The notes: generated by a model not told the origin, from the letters alone. A DNA stretch of 64,000 nucleotides from Lachnospiraceae bacterium (GCA_024698705.1 JAILQX010000018.1:124001-188000), one strand, 5' to 3'; positions 33,231 to 42,364 are shown, counted from the stretch's first letter. Numbers and translations: made by a program.

Positions 33231-34775
33231 CTAAAAATTAAAATAAATAAATGTATTGACGTTCGTGAATGTCATGATCGATAAGACTGCCATCAGGGCA
33301 AACACCGGACCTTCCCAGCCACGGATATCCTTTTTTACCGAGATATCATGACTTGAGGGAAATATCCATACCATGATCAGTGTTACGATCATCATTATGA
33401 TCATGCAGACCTGGTTGTACATCGGGATAAAGGCATCAAATCCCGGGATATTCTTAAGCAGCAACGACAGGTTATTTCCTGCAAATGCCTGAGTGAGCAG
33501 CGAAAACGTATCCGTCACTCCGCCTTTTAAGAGATACGTAAATATCATTCCTGCCTGATAAGTCCCTTCACTTCTGAAAAACACCCATGCAAAGTTGACA
33601 AATACAAACGTGATCAGTCCAGTGATGACCTTAGGCACACGTTTTAATCTCTTTCCGAAAGCCCTGTGAAAGCAAACTGCGATCCCGTGAAGCAGTCCCC
33701 ACTCCACAAACGACCAGCCTGCACCGTGCCAGAGTCCGCTTACCGCAAATACGATCAATGTATTGATATATGTGCGCACCTTGCCTTTACGGCTGCCCCC
33801 GAGCGGGATATAAACATACTTGGTAAAAAATCCCGTCATGGTCATGTGCCATCTCTTCCAGAACATTCCTATATCCGTGGCCTTGTAAGGCATGTCAAAA
33901 TTCACAGGCAACTCGAATCCGAGCATTTTCCCGAGACCGATCGCCATATCGCTGTATCCGCTGAAATCCAGATATATCTGCAATGTATATGCAAGGATAA
34001 TGAGCGCCGCGGACGGTGTATCCCAGTGCGTTTCAAACCTGTAACCCAGATCCGACACTCTTCCCCATGCATCCGCCATCATGGTCTTCTTGAAAAGTCC
34101 TATCACAAAATATCTGACGCCCTCGCCGAACCGGTCGACATTGAACTTAAATCTGCTTTCATCGCGAAACTGCGGTATGAGCTGGCTGTGCAGAACGATG
34201 GGACCTGCGACGAGCTGCGGGAAAAAGCTGACAAACAAACAATAATCCGTGAAATCATAGTCCTTTGCCTCACCCCTGTATGAATCCACTACAAATGAAA
34301 CCTGCTGGAATGTAAAAAAGCTTATCCCGAGAGGCAACAGGATATTTCTGGTGACCCAGTCCGTATGCAGAAATCTGTTGGAGTTCTCTATAAAGAAATC
34401 AAAATATTTGAAATAAAAAATGATGCCAAGGTTGACCAGAAGGGCTGCGATCAGTATAAGTCTTCTCCCCTTTTTGAACATCGGCCCATTGGAATTCGAC
34501 TGCGTCGAAGGGCCGACGCTGCATGTCAGGTCTTCACAGAAAACCTGACACATCTTTGAAGCGCGGGAAAGGATCTTGTATATCATGAAATTGAACAGAA
34601 TGCTGAATATAAGTATGAGCAGATACACGGGATGATTATATCCGTAGAATATAAAAGATGCCGCGATCAAAGAGACCTTGGCAAGCGTATGCATACCAAG
34701 CTTATGAAGCCCGTAATACACGATAAGTACAAGCGGAAGAAATATGAAGATGAATATCTGTGAATTGAATAACAC
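33231..34775 (-). CDS. MBOAT O-acyltransferase carrying an in-frame palindromic repeat insertion
   Basis: The 514-residue AlgI-like protein has both conserved histidines: H310 in FWKRWH and H350 in GLWHGAGW, with YIPLGGSRKGK between them. Residues about 73-101 (KMCQVFCEDLTCSVGPS and following) are encoded by a repeat that also occurs in the intergenic DNA at 49.1 kb. In the paralogue at 4342 the corresponding loop lacks this stretch, so the repeat looks like an insertion into the loop between membrane helices 2 and 3. The frame stays open and all family motifs remain, so the enzyme may still work. It is followed by its SGNH partner and preceded by a GT-C-like gene. Confidence 0.88.
   Translation of the reverse strand: MLFNSQIFIFIFLPLVLIVYYGLHKLGMHTLAKVSLIAASFIFYGYNHPVYLLILIFSILFNFMIYKILSRASKMCQVFCEDLTCSVGPSTQSNSNGPMFKKGRRLILIAALLVNLGIIFYFKYFDFFIENSNRFLHTDWVTRNILLPLGISFFTFQQVSFVVDSYRGEAKDYDFTDYCLFVSFFPQLVAGPIVLHSQLIPQFRDESRFKFNVDRFGEGVRYFVIGLFKKTMMADAWGRVSDLGYRFETHWDTPSAALIILAYTLQIYLDFSGYSDMAIGLGKMLGFELPVNFDMPYKATDIGMFWKRWHMTMTGFFTKYVYIPLGGSRKGKVRTYINTLIVFAVSGLWHGAGWSFVEWGLLHGIAVCFHRAFGKRLKRVPKVITGLITFVFVNFAWVFFRSEGTYQAGMIFTYLLKGGVTDTFSLLTQAFAGNNLSLLLKNIPGFDAFIPMYNQVCMIIMMIVTLIMVWIFPSSHDISVKKDIRGWEGPVFALMAVLSIMTFTNVNTFIYFNF
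34474..34558. repeat. Copy A of a dispersed palindromic repeat, inside the MBOAT coding sequence
   Basis: The segment runs from TTGAACATCGGCCCATTGG to CCTGACACATCTT. It holds a TTCGAC-TGC-GTCGAA stem extended by CGGCCC/GGGCCG (34482-34515) and a TGTCAGG/CCTGACA hairpin (34524-34550). Both ends match the copy at 49075-49236 nearly base for base, but this copy lacks the extra inner segment of about 78 bp. It adds roughly 28-30 codons in frame. Confidence 0.85.
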
Positions 34776-34792
34776 TTCTCGTCCTCCGCACC

Positions 34793-36541
34793 TTATGGTC
34801 TCGTATATACCTTGTATTCGTCATTGGAATATGACAGTTCGTATTGATTCATTGCTATAAAATCCGCGATCAGATCCATCTTTACCGCAGAATTTATGCT
34901 TGTGCCCTCAATATTTCTTATGATGACGGGCACCCGATAACTGTCTGAAAGACTCGTGCTGACATTTATCAGATCCTCATCCACGTCCTCTATCGAGTTG
35001 GAATCCAGATCCGCCCATGATGTAAATATGGCACTCGGCCTCTCAAGAACGTATGTAAGCCCGGGACAGTCTCCGTAAAGTATGACTTCATCGGCTTCGA
35101 TCGAATCCATATATTCATAAAGCCCCTCTATATCTGAGGCCTTTGCTTCATTGGTAAATATACCTTCAAGGCACGGTACTCCCGTGATCCTCGTATCTCT
35201 CTTCTCACCGCGCATACCGTCCCTGAAAACAAAGCTTCTGTGGAACCCGAAGCTCTGCACGAGTATGCAGATCAAAAGCAGTATGATACCGGTGGCAACC
35301 GGCCACTTGATGTATCTTACGGCTTTGACGTAATCCTTTTCACCTGCACCCGATATTGCAAGTGTTTTAATGATATCGATGCAGATATAGAAGGTCAAAG
35401 GCATGACAAGGAACATGTTATTGAGATTCTGGTATGTATTATTGTTGCTTCCGAGCGGCGCTATCATTATTATCACAATGGAAATAAGTGCGAGCGGAAG
35501 CTGCTTTTCATATTTTTTTGAAAATATCACGATAAGATCAACGGCTATACTCATAAACAGGGCTATCATACCCCATTCATATATGCTTGTATAATCCTCA
35601 TAATATCTGAAGCTGAACATGCCTCTGCCCCAGAAAAACCTGATCATAAGCGCAAGCACCGCCAGATAGATCATCCTTTTTACATGCTCATATCTTCCCG
35701 GAAGGATACGGAACATGAGCATACCGCAGGCTGTTACGAGCAATATAAGAGCCACCCATTTTAAGCTTCTGCCATAGGCTTTTAATGTATCCGTTATCAT
35801 TGATAAGGGCGTGTAACTCTCATCTGTCGACGTGATGCCCATAAGACCGTTTATCATCTGTCCCAGACCGGATATCCCATATCTTGCAATAAGCATCAGC
35901 AGAGGTATCATGACACCTGTTACATATCCGCCGATACAGATAAACACTGCCTTTACAATGCCCTGTTTTTTCCAAAGTATATAAGTGACGATCAAAACCG
36001 CTATGAGCACGGTCTGCGTAACATTCGGTATCCTTACAAATACATTTGATCCCAGCACAAACCCCGCAAGGAAGAAAAGATGCTTCTTTTCGGACACGAT
36101 CGCTTTCCACAGCAGCAATGCCCCGACCGTAAGAAGAAGATAGGTCAGATAGTTATACAGGATGCCTGTCGGGATCCAGCACATGCTGACTGCCGTAAAT
36201 TCTCCCAGAAATGCGCACGCCTCCCCGACTTCTTCCTTAAGTACGAAATAGACGATAAGCGCCGTACATGAAAGAACAAGTCCCGTATAAAGATTGGCGA
36301 TCACCAGCCTGTCGGCTCCGGGCAGCTTCATGATCAATGAACCAACCAGATTGGAGAGATATGTGGACATTACCCACATACCGTCAAGCCTGTCACCGAA
36401 CATATAGTTTCCCAGACTGTACATACTGTCCGATACGTCAAAGCCCTGATTTATCTTGAGCAGCGGAAGTATGAACAACGCAACGGGGTAGATAAATCTG
36501 CCGATATTCAGTTTTTTCTTATCGGGTAAACCAACGCTCAT
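34793..36541 (-). CDS. Polytopic membrane protein of unknown family (possible GT-C enzyme)
   Basis: The 582-residue protein is not one I can name. It has a first helix, then QGFDVSDSMYSLGNYMFGD in the first outer loop with two acidic residues, as in GT-C glycosyltransferases. About eleven helices follow, then a C-terminal extracytoplasmic domain (about 445-582) containing DEVILYGDCPGLTYVLERPS. It begins 21 bp after the GtrA-family gene and lies upstream of the second MBOAT gene, so the three are likely co-transcribed. A GtrA flippase with a GT-C transferase is a known functional pairing, which supports but does not prove the role. Confidence 0.65.
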   Translation of the reverse strand: MSVGLPDKKKLNIGRFIYPVALFILPLLKINQGFDVSDSMYSLGNYMFGDRLDGMWVMSTYLSNLVGSLIMKLPGADRLVIANLYTGLVLSCTALIVYFVLKEEVGEACAFLGEFTAVSMCWIPTGILYNYLTYLLLTVGALLLWKAIVSEKKHLFFLAGFVLGSNVFVRIPNVTQTVLIAVLIVTYILWKKQGIVKAVFICIGGYVTGVMIPLLMLIARYGISGLGQMINGLMGITSTDESYTPLSMITDTLKAYGRSLKWVALILLVTACGMLMFRILPGRYEHVKRMIYLAVLALMIRFFWGRGMFSFRYYEDYTSIYEWGMIALFMSIAVDLIVIFSKKYEKQLPLALISIVIIMIAPLGSNNNTYQNLNNMFLVMPLTFYICIDIIKTLAISGAGEKDYVKAVRYIKWPVATGIILLLICILVQSFGFHRSFVFRDGMRGEKRDTRITGVPCLEGIFTNEAKASDIEGLYEYMDSIEADEVILYGDCPGLTYVLERPSAIFTSWADLDSNSIEDVDEDLINVSTSLSDSYRVPVIIRNIEGTSINSAVKMDLIADFIAMNQYELSYSNDEYKVYTRP

Positions 36542-36562
36542 TTTTCCGATCCGTTTCCGTTA

Positions 36563-37042
36563 TCAGGCTTCCTGATCTGCCTTTTTGCTGCCTTTACCTT
36601 CTTTTTTGAATATCCACAGTTTACTGAAAACATAGTTGGCCACTATGACCACAAATTGTGTTATGAGCTGAACTATCATTGCATCACTGACTATCCGAAG
36701 ATGGTATGAATCCTTGTCAAAGCCAAGAACGTCGCATCCCAGCCATATCATGATCTCGCTCAATACCAGTGTAAATATCCTGGCCGCAAAGAATTCAACA
36801 AACTCCCTTAAAAACGCAGCCACCGATTTCGACTTTGATCTGAACACAAAGAATTTATTGGTAAAAAAAGCAAATACGATGACGATAAAATTATCTATCA
36901 GAGTTGCGAATTTTTCTTCCCACCCGAGTTTATCTATAAATATCCATATGATGAACATATACAGGAAGAACGCAACCGCTCCCCAGAAGAGGTAATCGAT
37001 GACCTCTCTGTATTTTTTATAAAGATCCCAGATTTTTTTCAT
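36563..37042 (-). CDS. GtrA-family membrane protein (putative lipid-linked sugar flippase)
   Basis: This 159-residue protein has four predicted membrane helices and the family features: YLFWGAVAFFLYM in the first helix, then FFTNKFFVFRSK, and ANYVFSKLWIFKK at the end. GtrA-like proteins are thought to move undecaprenyl-phosphate sugars across the membrane and usually travel with a GtrB glycosyltransferase and a GT-C transferase. All of these are present in the locus. The start follows the pseI stop by one base, with AAGGAG formed from the end of pseI, so translation is coupled. Confidence 0.88.
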   Translation of the reverse strand: MKKIWDLYKKYREVIDYLFWGAVAFFLYMFIIWIFIDKLGWEEKFATLIDNFIVIVFAFFTNKFFVFRSKSKSVAAFLREFVEFFAARIFTLVLSEIMIWLGCDVLGFDKDSYHLRIVSDAMIVQLITQFVVIVANYVFSKLWIFKKEGKGSKKADQEA

Positions 37043-37043
37043 G

Positions 37044-38105
37044 TTACTCCTTCCGGCCTATATCATCCGGCCTCAGCGGCTCGCCCATTTTGATATCCTT
37101 TGCAAATGTCTTACCAAGGATCTCTTCGTAATATTTTGTTTCCAATCCCGCATGAGGACGCACCGACCTGATATTCTCAGGTGTTATCTTATCTCCGGCC
37201 TTCACATCCGCCGCAACGAACAGCGATCTCGACAGGTCCCTCTCTCCGATCTGTTTGGGTGTAAGCCCGTATTCGCTCTTACCGAGCGCTTTTTCCATAA
37301 TACGGATATCGGTGACCATTTTCCTGAATTCATCAGGTTCCATCGAGAATCCGGAATCAACTCCTCCGTCAGCCCTCTTTAATGTGAGATGCTTTTCGAC
37401 CATCTTTATCCCAAGTGCCGCAGCTCCTACGGGAACCGTACTTCCCATGGTATGGTCGGATAATCCGACAAGGCAGCCGTACATCTCTTTGAGAGTCGGT
37501 ATCATGTTGAGGTTCACATCTTCATACGGCGTGGGATATGCCGATACGCACTTGAGAAGGAACACCTCTTCATTGCCCTCTTCCCTGCATATCTGCATCG
37601 CCAGATCCAGATCCTCTTTAAGAGCTATACCCGTGGCAAATATGATCGGCTTATGCATGGAAGCGGCCTTTCTTATAAGGTTTACTTCATTGATCTCATA
37701 TGAAGCTATCTTGTAAGCAGGCATATTCCATTCATGCATGCGCTCCACAGCATCGATGTCAAAAGGAGATGAAAAACATTCCATTCCCAGGCTGTTTGCA
37801 AGTTCCATGAGCTTCGGCTGCCATTCATAAGGTGTGGCTGCCTCGGTATAAAGATCATAAAGATTACGTCCGTCCCACAGACCGCCGTTCTTTAATCTGA
37901 AATACTCATTATTGCAGTTGAGCGCAAGTGAATCCGCCGTATATGTCTGCAGTTTAACGGCATCCGCTCCCGCTTCGTGGGCGGCATATATTATCTCCTT
38001 TGCTCTCTCAAAACTTCCGTTATGGTTTCCGGACAGTTCCGCAACACAATAACAGGGATGACCCTGTCCGACTGTTTTTTCTCCGATCTTAAATTCCTGT
38101 TTCAT
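37044..38105 (-). CDS. pseI: Pseudaminic acid synthase
   Basis: The 353-residue NeuB-family enzyme shows pseudaminic-specific signatures: AELSGNHNGSFERA, WDGRNLYDLYTEAATPYEW and ADGGVDSGFSMEPDEF, plus a C-terminal SAF (antifreeze-like) domain from LSRSLFVAADVKAGD. It condenses the 6-deoxy-diacetamido-altrose made by PseG with phosphoenolpyruvate to give pseudaminic acid. I chose the ATG at 38105, which has GAAAGG six bases upstream. A frame to 38171 runs into the upstream gene. It is followed by the GtrA gene and preceded by a DUF6044-like gene, which separates it from pseH, pseF and pseG. Confidence 0.92.
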   Translation of the reverse strand: MKQEFKIGEKTVGQGHPCYCVAELSGNHNGSFERAKEIIYAAHEAGADAVKLQTYTADSLALNCNNEYFRLKNGGLWDGRNLYDLYTEAATPYEWQPKLMELANSLGMECFSSPFDIDAVERMHEWNMPAYKIASYEINEVNLIRKAASMHKPIIFATGIALKEDLDLAMQICREEGNEEVFLLKCVSAYPTPYEDVNLNMIPTLKEMYGCLVGLSDHTMGSTVPVGAAALGIKMVEKHLTLKRADGGVDSGFSMEPDEFRKMVTDIRIMEKALGKSEYGLTPKQIGERDLSRSLFVAADVKAGDKITPENIRSVRPHAGLETKYYEEILGKTFAKDIKMGEPLRPDDIGRKE

Positions 38106-38167
38106 AATCTGCCTTTCAAAAACACAAGATAACGGCATCGATATGCCGGAGATCCTCATAACACGGA

Positions 38168-39922
38168 TCATTGCACCTTATAAACATATATCGTATACGG
38201 ACTGTCATATCCCGAATATTCACCGGTTTCGGTGATCCCGAGTTCATCCGCATTTTCAAATTCTATCCTTGAGAAGATATATCTGCAATCCAGATTTTTC
38301 AATTCATCGATGTCAACCATGAGCCTGTTGTCCGCGAGGTTCATGACGCGGAGCGGTGCGTAGGTATTTTCATCCGAACCCGAATAAAGGTACACCCTGG
38401 CTCCCCATCCGTCGAAATAATCCCTGAAAGAAGGCGATCCTTCAAGTGCCGGAGCTATGACCTTTCGCCATTTTTCCTTATATTCCTGAGAGTACATGCC
38501 CAGATATCCGTCCACGGTGGCTATACCGTTATACTGTAAAACCGCGGGATGAAGTCCATAGGCAGCCGACCATTCTCCGTTATATCCGATATCTTCGGTT
38601 ATATGACCGAAAAGATCCGTTGAGTAAAACTCCCTGTAATTAACCGTACTTGTTTCACTGTGTTTAAGTATCTTGTATGCGTAATTATAGCAGGTATAAT
38701 AAAGATCGTTATAGGTTGCCGGCACGAACATGACTATCAGAACAGCGATCGTAACTATCGCATTTGCACAGAATATCTTCTTATTTTTTCCGGTATCGTA
38801 AAGTCTTGTCAATATGACCAACAAAAGCGCAAACCAAAGGAACGTATTGAAAAATGCGGTCCTTGCGAATTCAAAGCCCTTCAGTTTCGGAACGAGTTTC
38901 TCAACAAATGTCCTGAAGGCTTCATTTTCATACAATCCGAATATCAGACAATTGAACACCATCCATAAAAATATCAGGTTCGCAGGATCCTTTAATATCA
39001 GTTTAGCCTTTTTATGCTTGATATGCAGGATATTGATAATGATGAGTCCGGCCATGCAGATCCAGAATACAAAATACACATGATCATCCTGACTGTGAAA
39101 TGATGTCTTAAAAAATTCTTCCCATGCAGCCCGCAATGCCTCTGCAAGTGTAAGCTGTCCGTGATCCATCGTTGAGCGTATGGTCACCGTATCGTCAAAG
39201 AGCATGGCAGAAAACAGTCTGTATTCCCATGCTATGTATCCGAGCGAAAGTATACAGAGTGATGCGAACATCGTCTTCGGAAATCTCTTGTCCCTGACAA
39301 ATAGTATGATAAAAGCACAAACCATGTAACACAGGATGAAAAATCCGTGATATGAAAAATACGATATGAGCGGGTAGCAGAATACACACGCATAGAGTAT
39401 CAGCCGTTTCTTAAATTCTTCTGTTCTGTAAAGTCTTATGAGGAGCCATACTATGACAGGTACGGATGTAAATGCTATACCGTATGTCGGAAAGACCGGG
39501 ATCATACCGTAAGCTGCGGCTATGACCACCGCGATCGGTCTATAATCCGCATATTTTTCACCATAAACTTCTTTTGCGAGCAGGATAAAGCCTCCGAATC
39601 CGATCGCGATCTTGAGCAGATATCCCACATAATAGGCCGCACAATCTGGCAGGATGATATACAGGAAATTATACAGTAAGAACTCCGAACCGAGCAGATC
39701 CCTGTCTATACCGTGAAGCATTGGCATGTTCACGTTATGCGCAAAGAATCCGTGATTCAGCTTGATCATCCGGTAATGCGCCATAAACAGGTCCAGATTA
39801 TCGTGTATCTGGATATAACCGTTGTCCCTGAAGATCAGGATGACCAGCACCTGAAGCCCGAACAGTATCCCCACGAGCCATTTATACCAATTATTTCTTA
39901 ATGACTGAAATAACTTATCCAC
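38168..39922 (-). CDS. DUF6044-like polytopic membrane protein (YkoS type, possible GT-C enzyme)
   Basis: The predicted protein has 584 residues and about twelve membrane helices. The first outer loop reads NGYIQIHDNLDLFMAHYRM followed by MLHGIDRDLLGSEFLLYNF, the arrangement known from YkoS and the DUF6044 family. It ends with an extracytoplasmic domain that includes EDIGYNGEWSAAYGLHP. I prefer the GTG at 39922. It follows AGTGAGGGCG at 7-nt spacing and does not overlap pseH, whereas ATG codons at 39949 and 39979 overlap it and lack good ribosome binding sites. Its place within the pse cluster suggests it handles a pseudaminic-acid-containing glycan (inference). Confidence 0.75.
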   Translation of the reverse strand: MDKLFQSLRNNWYKWLVGILFGLQVLVILIFRDNGYIQIHDNLDLFMAHYRMIKLNHGFFAHNVNMPMLHGIDRDLLGSEFLLYNFLYIILPDCAAYYVGYLLKIAIGFGGFILLAKEVYGEKYADYRPIAVVIAAAYGMIPVFPTYGIAFTSVPVIVWLLIRLYRTEEFKKRLILYACVFCYPLISYFSYHGFFILCYMVCAFIILFVRDKRFPKTMFASLCILSLGYIAWEYRLFSAMLFDDTVTIRSTMDHGQLTLAEALRAAWEEFFKTSFHSQDDHVYFVFWICMAGLIIINILHIKHKKAKLILKDPANLIFLWMVFNCLIFGLYENEAFRTFVEKLVPKLKGFEFARTAFFNTFLWFALLLVILTRLYDTGKNKKIFCANAIVTIAVLIVMFVPATYNDLYYTCYNYAYKILKHSETSTVNYREFYSTDLFGHITEDIGYNGEWSAAYGLHPAVLQYNGIATVDGYLGMYSQEYKEKWRKVIAPALEGSPSFRDYFDGWGARVYLYSGSDENTYAPLRVMNLADNRLMVDIDELKNLDCRYIFSRIEFENADELGITETGEYSGYDSPYTIYVYKVQ

Positions 39923-39932
39923 CTGTACGCCC

Positions 39933-40472
39933 TCACTCTTTTTCTTCATAAGGGTTAAGCTTTCCGAGAATGACCACATTCAGGAAAGAGCCGTCACAGA
40001 ATACGCTGTCTTTGAGGACAGCTTCTTTTTCAAAACCGCAATGCAGGAAACTGTACAATGACGGATAGTTATCCTCCCTGACTCTTGCATATATCCTGTG
40101 GAGCTTAAGTTCCTTAAATGCATAGTCAACGGTCAGATTGAGTATCTCTTTACCGATACCCCTGCCGCGTGCATCTGTTTCGCCTAAAAATACTCCGTAT
40201 TCCGCCTTTTTATTGTCGTAGTCCACATCTCTGATATAAGTACAGCCGACCGGTCTGTCGCCTTCCTTCATACATACGATGAACTGTACGACTTTTCCGG
40301 TCTCAACCTTTTCGCGCATCCATCTTTCATGGCTTTCCTTATCAAATACTCCGCGGTAAAAGAAGTATCTGTTAACATTCTCCTGGTTGCGCCACTTGAC
40401 CATGAGCGGCGTATCTTCATATGTTATCGAACGCAGATAAACCCTGTCTCCGTCCAGCTTTACATTTTTCAT
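39933..40472 (-). CDS. GNAT acetyltransferase (PseH-like)
   Basis: The 179-residue protein is a GNAT-fold N-acetyltransferase: VYLRSITYEDTPLMVKWRN at the start, then YGVFLGETDARGRGIGKEIL with the acetyl-CoA pyrophosphate loop (ARGRGIGKE), and YPSLYSFLHCGFE in the last conserved motif. PseH acetylates the 4-amino group of the UDP-diamino-trideoxy sugar, and the location beside pseF, pseG and pseI makes that role likely. A general sugar or amino-acid acetyltransferase cannot be excluded. GAGGTG lies seven bases ahead of the start. Confidence 0.82.
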   Translation of the reverse strand: MKNVKLDGDRVYLRSITYEDTPLMVKWRNQENVNRYFFYRGVFDKESHERWMREKVETGKVVQFIVCMKEGDRPVGCTYIRDVDYDNKKAEYGVFLGETDARGRGIGKEILNLTVDYAFKELKLHRIYARVREDNYPSLYSFLHCGFEKEAVLKDSVFCDGSFLNVVILGKLNPYEEKE

Positions 40473-40514
40473 AATATGTCACCTCATTACCGTATCCGAT
40501 CGCTCTGTCCGATC

Positions 40515-41213
40515 TTATCGGGCCTTTTTATCTGCCAGAAAACCGTATTTGAGCTCGGCAAGTTTCCAATCCTCTTCCGTATCTATATCCTGGACTTCCA
40601 TCTCATCCAGCTCCATAGGTATTATATTGCCCAGCATTATGTTTTTATTGCTCTTAAATGCTTCCGTCCTGAACACATAAAACTGTCCCGCATCATGATA
40701 TTGCTTTTCAAGGTCCTGCGACCTTGTGATAAGATTTTCGGGATATTTGAACACAAGATGCCCGTCTTCTATAACAAGTGCCCGCTGCGGCGGATATGAA
40801 AACCGTACCACGGGGATAAGCGTATCGGCATCACTCTTTTTCAGCTCCTCGACGGCCTGCTTCAGCCTTTCCGCTGTTATGAACGGCGCTGTCGGGTAAA
40901 TGCAGCAGGCGATATCAAATTTATCGCCCCGCTTTTCGTATTCTTCGATGACCTCCAGAAGTACATCGGTGGTAGTCGCAAAGTCCGAAGCTGTTTTTTC
41001 GCTTCTGAAAAAAGGTACTTTCGCTCCGTAATGCTTCGATATCTCAGCTATCTCCTTATCCTCGGTGGAAACCATGACTTCATCAAATGCTCCCGATCCG
41101 AGGGCACTCTCTATCGAATAAGCCATGATCGGTTTGCCGCAGAATTCCTTTATATTTTTCCTTGGTATTCTTTTGCTGCCACCTCTGGCCGTGATTATCG
41201 CCAAAATCTTCAT
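40515..41213 (-). CDS. pseF: Pseudaminic acid cytidylyltransferase
   Basis: The 232-residue enzyme has the NeuA/PseF motif ILAIITARGGSKRIPRKNIK at the N-terminus, CCIYPTAPF in the active site region and YHDAGQFYVF near residue 180, the last being typical of PseF. It activates pseudaminic acid with CTP to CMP-pseudaminic acid. Two starts are possible: ATG at 41213 (AGGG eight bases upstream) and GTG at 41222 (AAGGTG five or six bases upstream). I favour ATG because it matches the family N-terminus. A strong terminator-like hairpin separates it from pseG upstream. Confidence 0.92.
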   Translation of the reverse strand: MKILAIITARGGSKRIPRKNIKEFCGKPIMAYSIESALGSGAFDEVMVSTEDKEIAEISKHYGAKVPFFRSEKTASDFATTTDVLLEVIEEYEKRGDKFDIACCIYPTAPFITAERLKQAVEELKKSDADTLIPVVRFSYPPQRALVIEDGHLVFKYPENLITRSQDLEKQYHDAGQFYVFRTEAFKSNKNIMLGNIIPMELDEMEVQDIDTEEDWKLAELKYGFLADKKAR

Positions 41214-41276
41214 ATCTGTCACCCTGTCACCTTATTTTCCGATATGTCCGTTATGGATCATATTTTTCATATAATA

Positions 41277-41307
41277 AAAATGAAGCTTAAAACCCAAGCT
41301 TCATTTT
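41277..41307 (-). terminator. Terminator-like hairpin between pseG and pseF
   Basis: A perfect 12-bp stem AAAATGAAGCTT/AAGCTTCATTTT with a 7-base loop, followed on the minus strand by TTTTTATTATAT. It begins about 30 bp after the pseG stop and could end or attenuate transcription before pseF. Confidence 0.75.
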
Positions 41308-41338
41308 ATACTATCCGCCTATAATTGGCAATTATAAG

Positions 41339-42364
41339 TCATAGAAGGTTCAATATCTCCTCAGCCGTTCTTTCGGCTCCGTGTCCGTCGCAGATCTCGC
41401 GCATTTTCAGGCTCTGGGCGGCTCTTGTGTCGCGGTCATAGTTTTTAAGCTGCGCAAAGACCGCCTCAAAAACATCGTCTTTTCTTATATCACCCATATA
41501 CTTCACAGCGCCCGCTGCATTAAAGGCTTTGAGCGAAAACTTCTGATTATCGGCTATACAGATCCCCATTGTCGGGATACCGAGCGCGCACAGTTCATAG
41601 AGAGTTGTTCCGCCGGCGGATATCGCCATATCACATTTTAGCATTACATCCGCCATGTCCGATACATGTTCATATATCCTGATCGGTTTTCCGTCCGATG
41701 CCATTTGCTTTAATTCAGAACCGTCCGTATTTGACGCTCCGACAACAAGGTGCAATGTTACACCCGGAAAATCTTCATAAGGAAAGTTTTTGACAAGACC
41801 AAGCTGCATATGTTCCCTGTCCGTATTGCCGGTCAGGATCAGGATATCGCGGATATCATCACGTATCTCGGTCTTTTTACCTGCAAACTGTCTTCTGAGC
41901 GGTGCATACTTTCCCCCGAGCAGCACGCGTTTTGCCCGCTTGTAGCTGTTCATGTATTCGGCATTCATATCGTCCGTTACTATGTCATAGTTGATGACCA
42001 GATCACAGTTCATGTCCTGCTCTCTGATATCATCTATATAAGCTACCTTCGCAAATCTCTCCAGTCCGTCCACGTATTCTGCAGTGACCGCATAACTGTC
42101 CAATAAGATAACACAATCTTTACCCGTTACCGCTTTTACCGTTTCCGGTTCATGATAGTTTCCGTCTCCCATGACCGTTTTTTTAATGTCGCTGTATTTC
42201 CGGTCAAGACAGGCTTCAAACATTTGAACGCTCTCATCATCCGACAGGAGAAAATGAGGTTCCGCTCCAAGGTCGCTGAGCGCATATGCTACCGAAAGGC
42301 ATCTCATGATATGCCCCGATGCTATATTCTTATTGCCATCCGTTCGGATATATATCTTTGCCAT
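41339..42364 (-). CDS. pseG: UDP-2,4-diacetamido-2,4,6-trideoxy-altropyranose hydrolase
   Basis: The 341-residue GT-B-fold enzyme begins with IYIRTDGNKNIASGHIMRCL, the PseG signature in which His17 of the GHIMRC motif is the catalytic base. It also contains AISAGGTTLYELCALGIP in the UDP-binding half. PseG removes UDP from the diacetamido sugar before PseI acts. With pseI, pseF and the PseH-like gene it gives four of the six pathway steps. PseB and PseC are not in this window. The start has GAGGGATG upstream, and a perfect extended -10 box lies at 42392-42400. A terminator follows it. Confidence 0.92.
   Translation of the reverse strand: MAKIYIRTDGNKNIASGHIMRCLSVAYALSDLGAEPHFLLSDDESVQMFEACLDRKYSDIKKTVMGDGNYHEPETVKAVTGKDCVILLDSYAVTAEYVDGLERFAKVAYIDDIREQDMNCDLVINYDIVTDDMNAEYMNSYKRAKRVLLGGKYAPLRRQFAGKKTEIRDDIRDILILTGNTDREHMQLGLVKNFPYEDFPGVTLHLVVGASNTDGSELKQMASDGKPIRIYEHVSDMADVMLKCDMAISAGGTTLYELCALGIPTMGICIADNQKFSLKAFNAAGAVKYMGDIRKDDVFEAVFAQLKNYDRDTRAAQSLKMREICDGHGAERTAEEILNLL

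Noticed and set aside
34474-34558. The MBOAT gene as a pseudogene broken by the repeat
   Set aside because: The insertion keeps the frame, and both catalytic histidines and all later motifs are intact.
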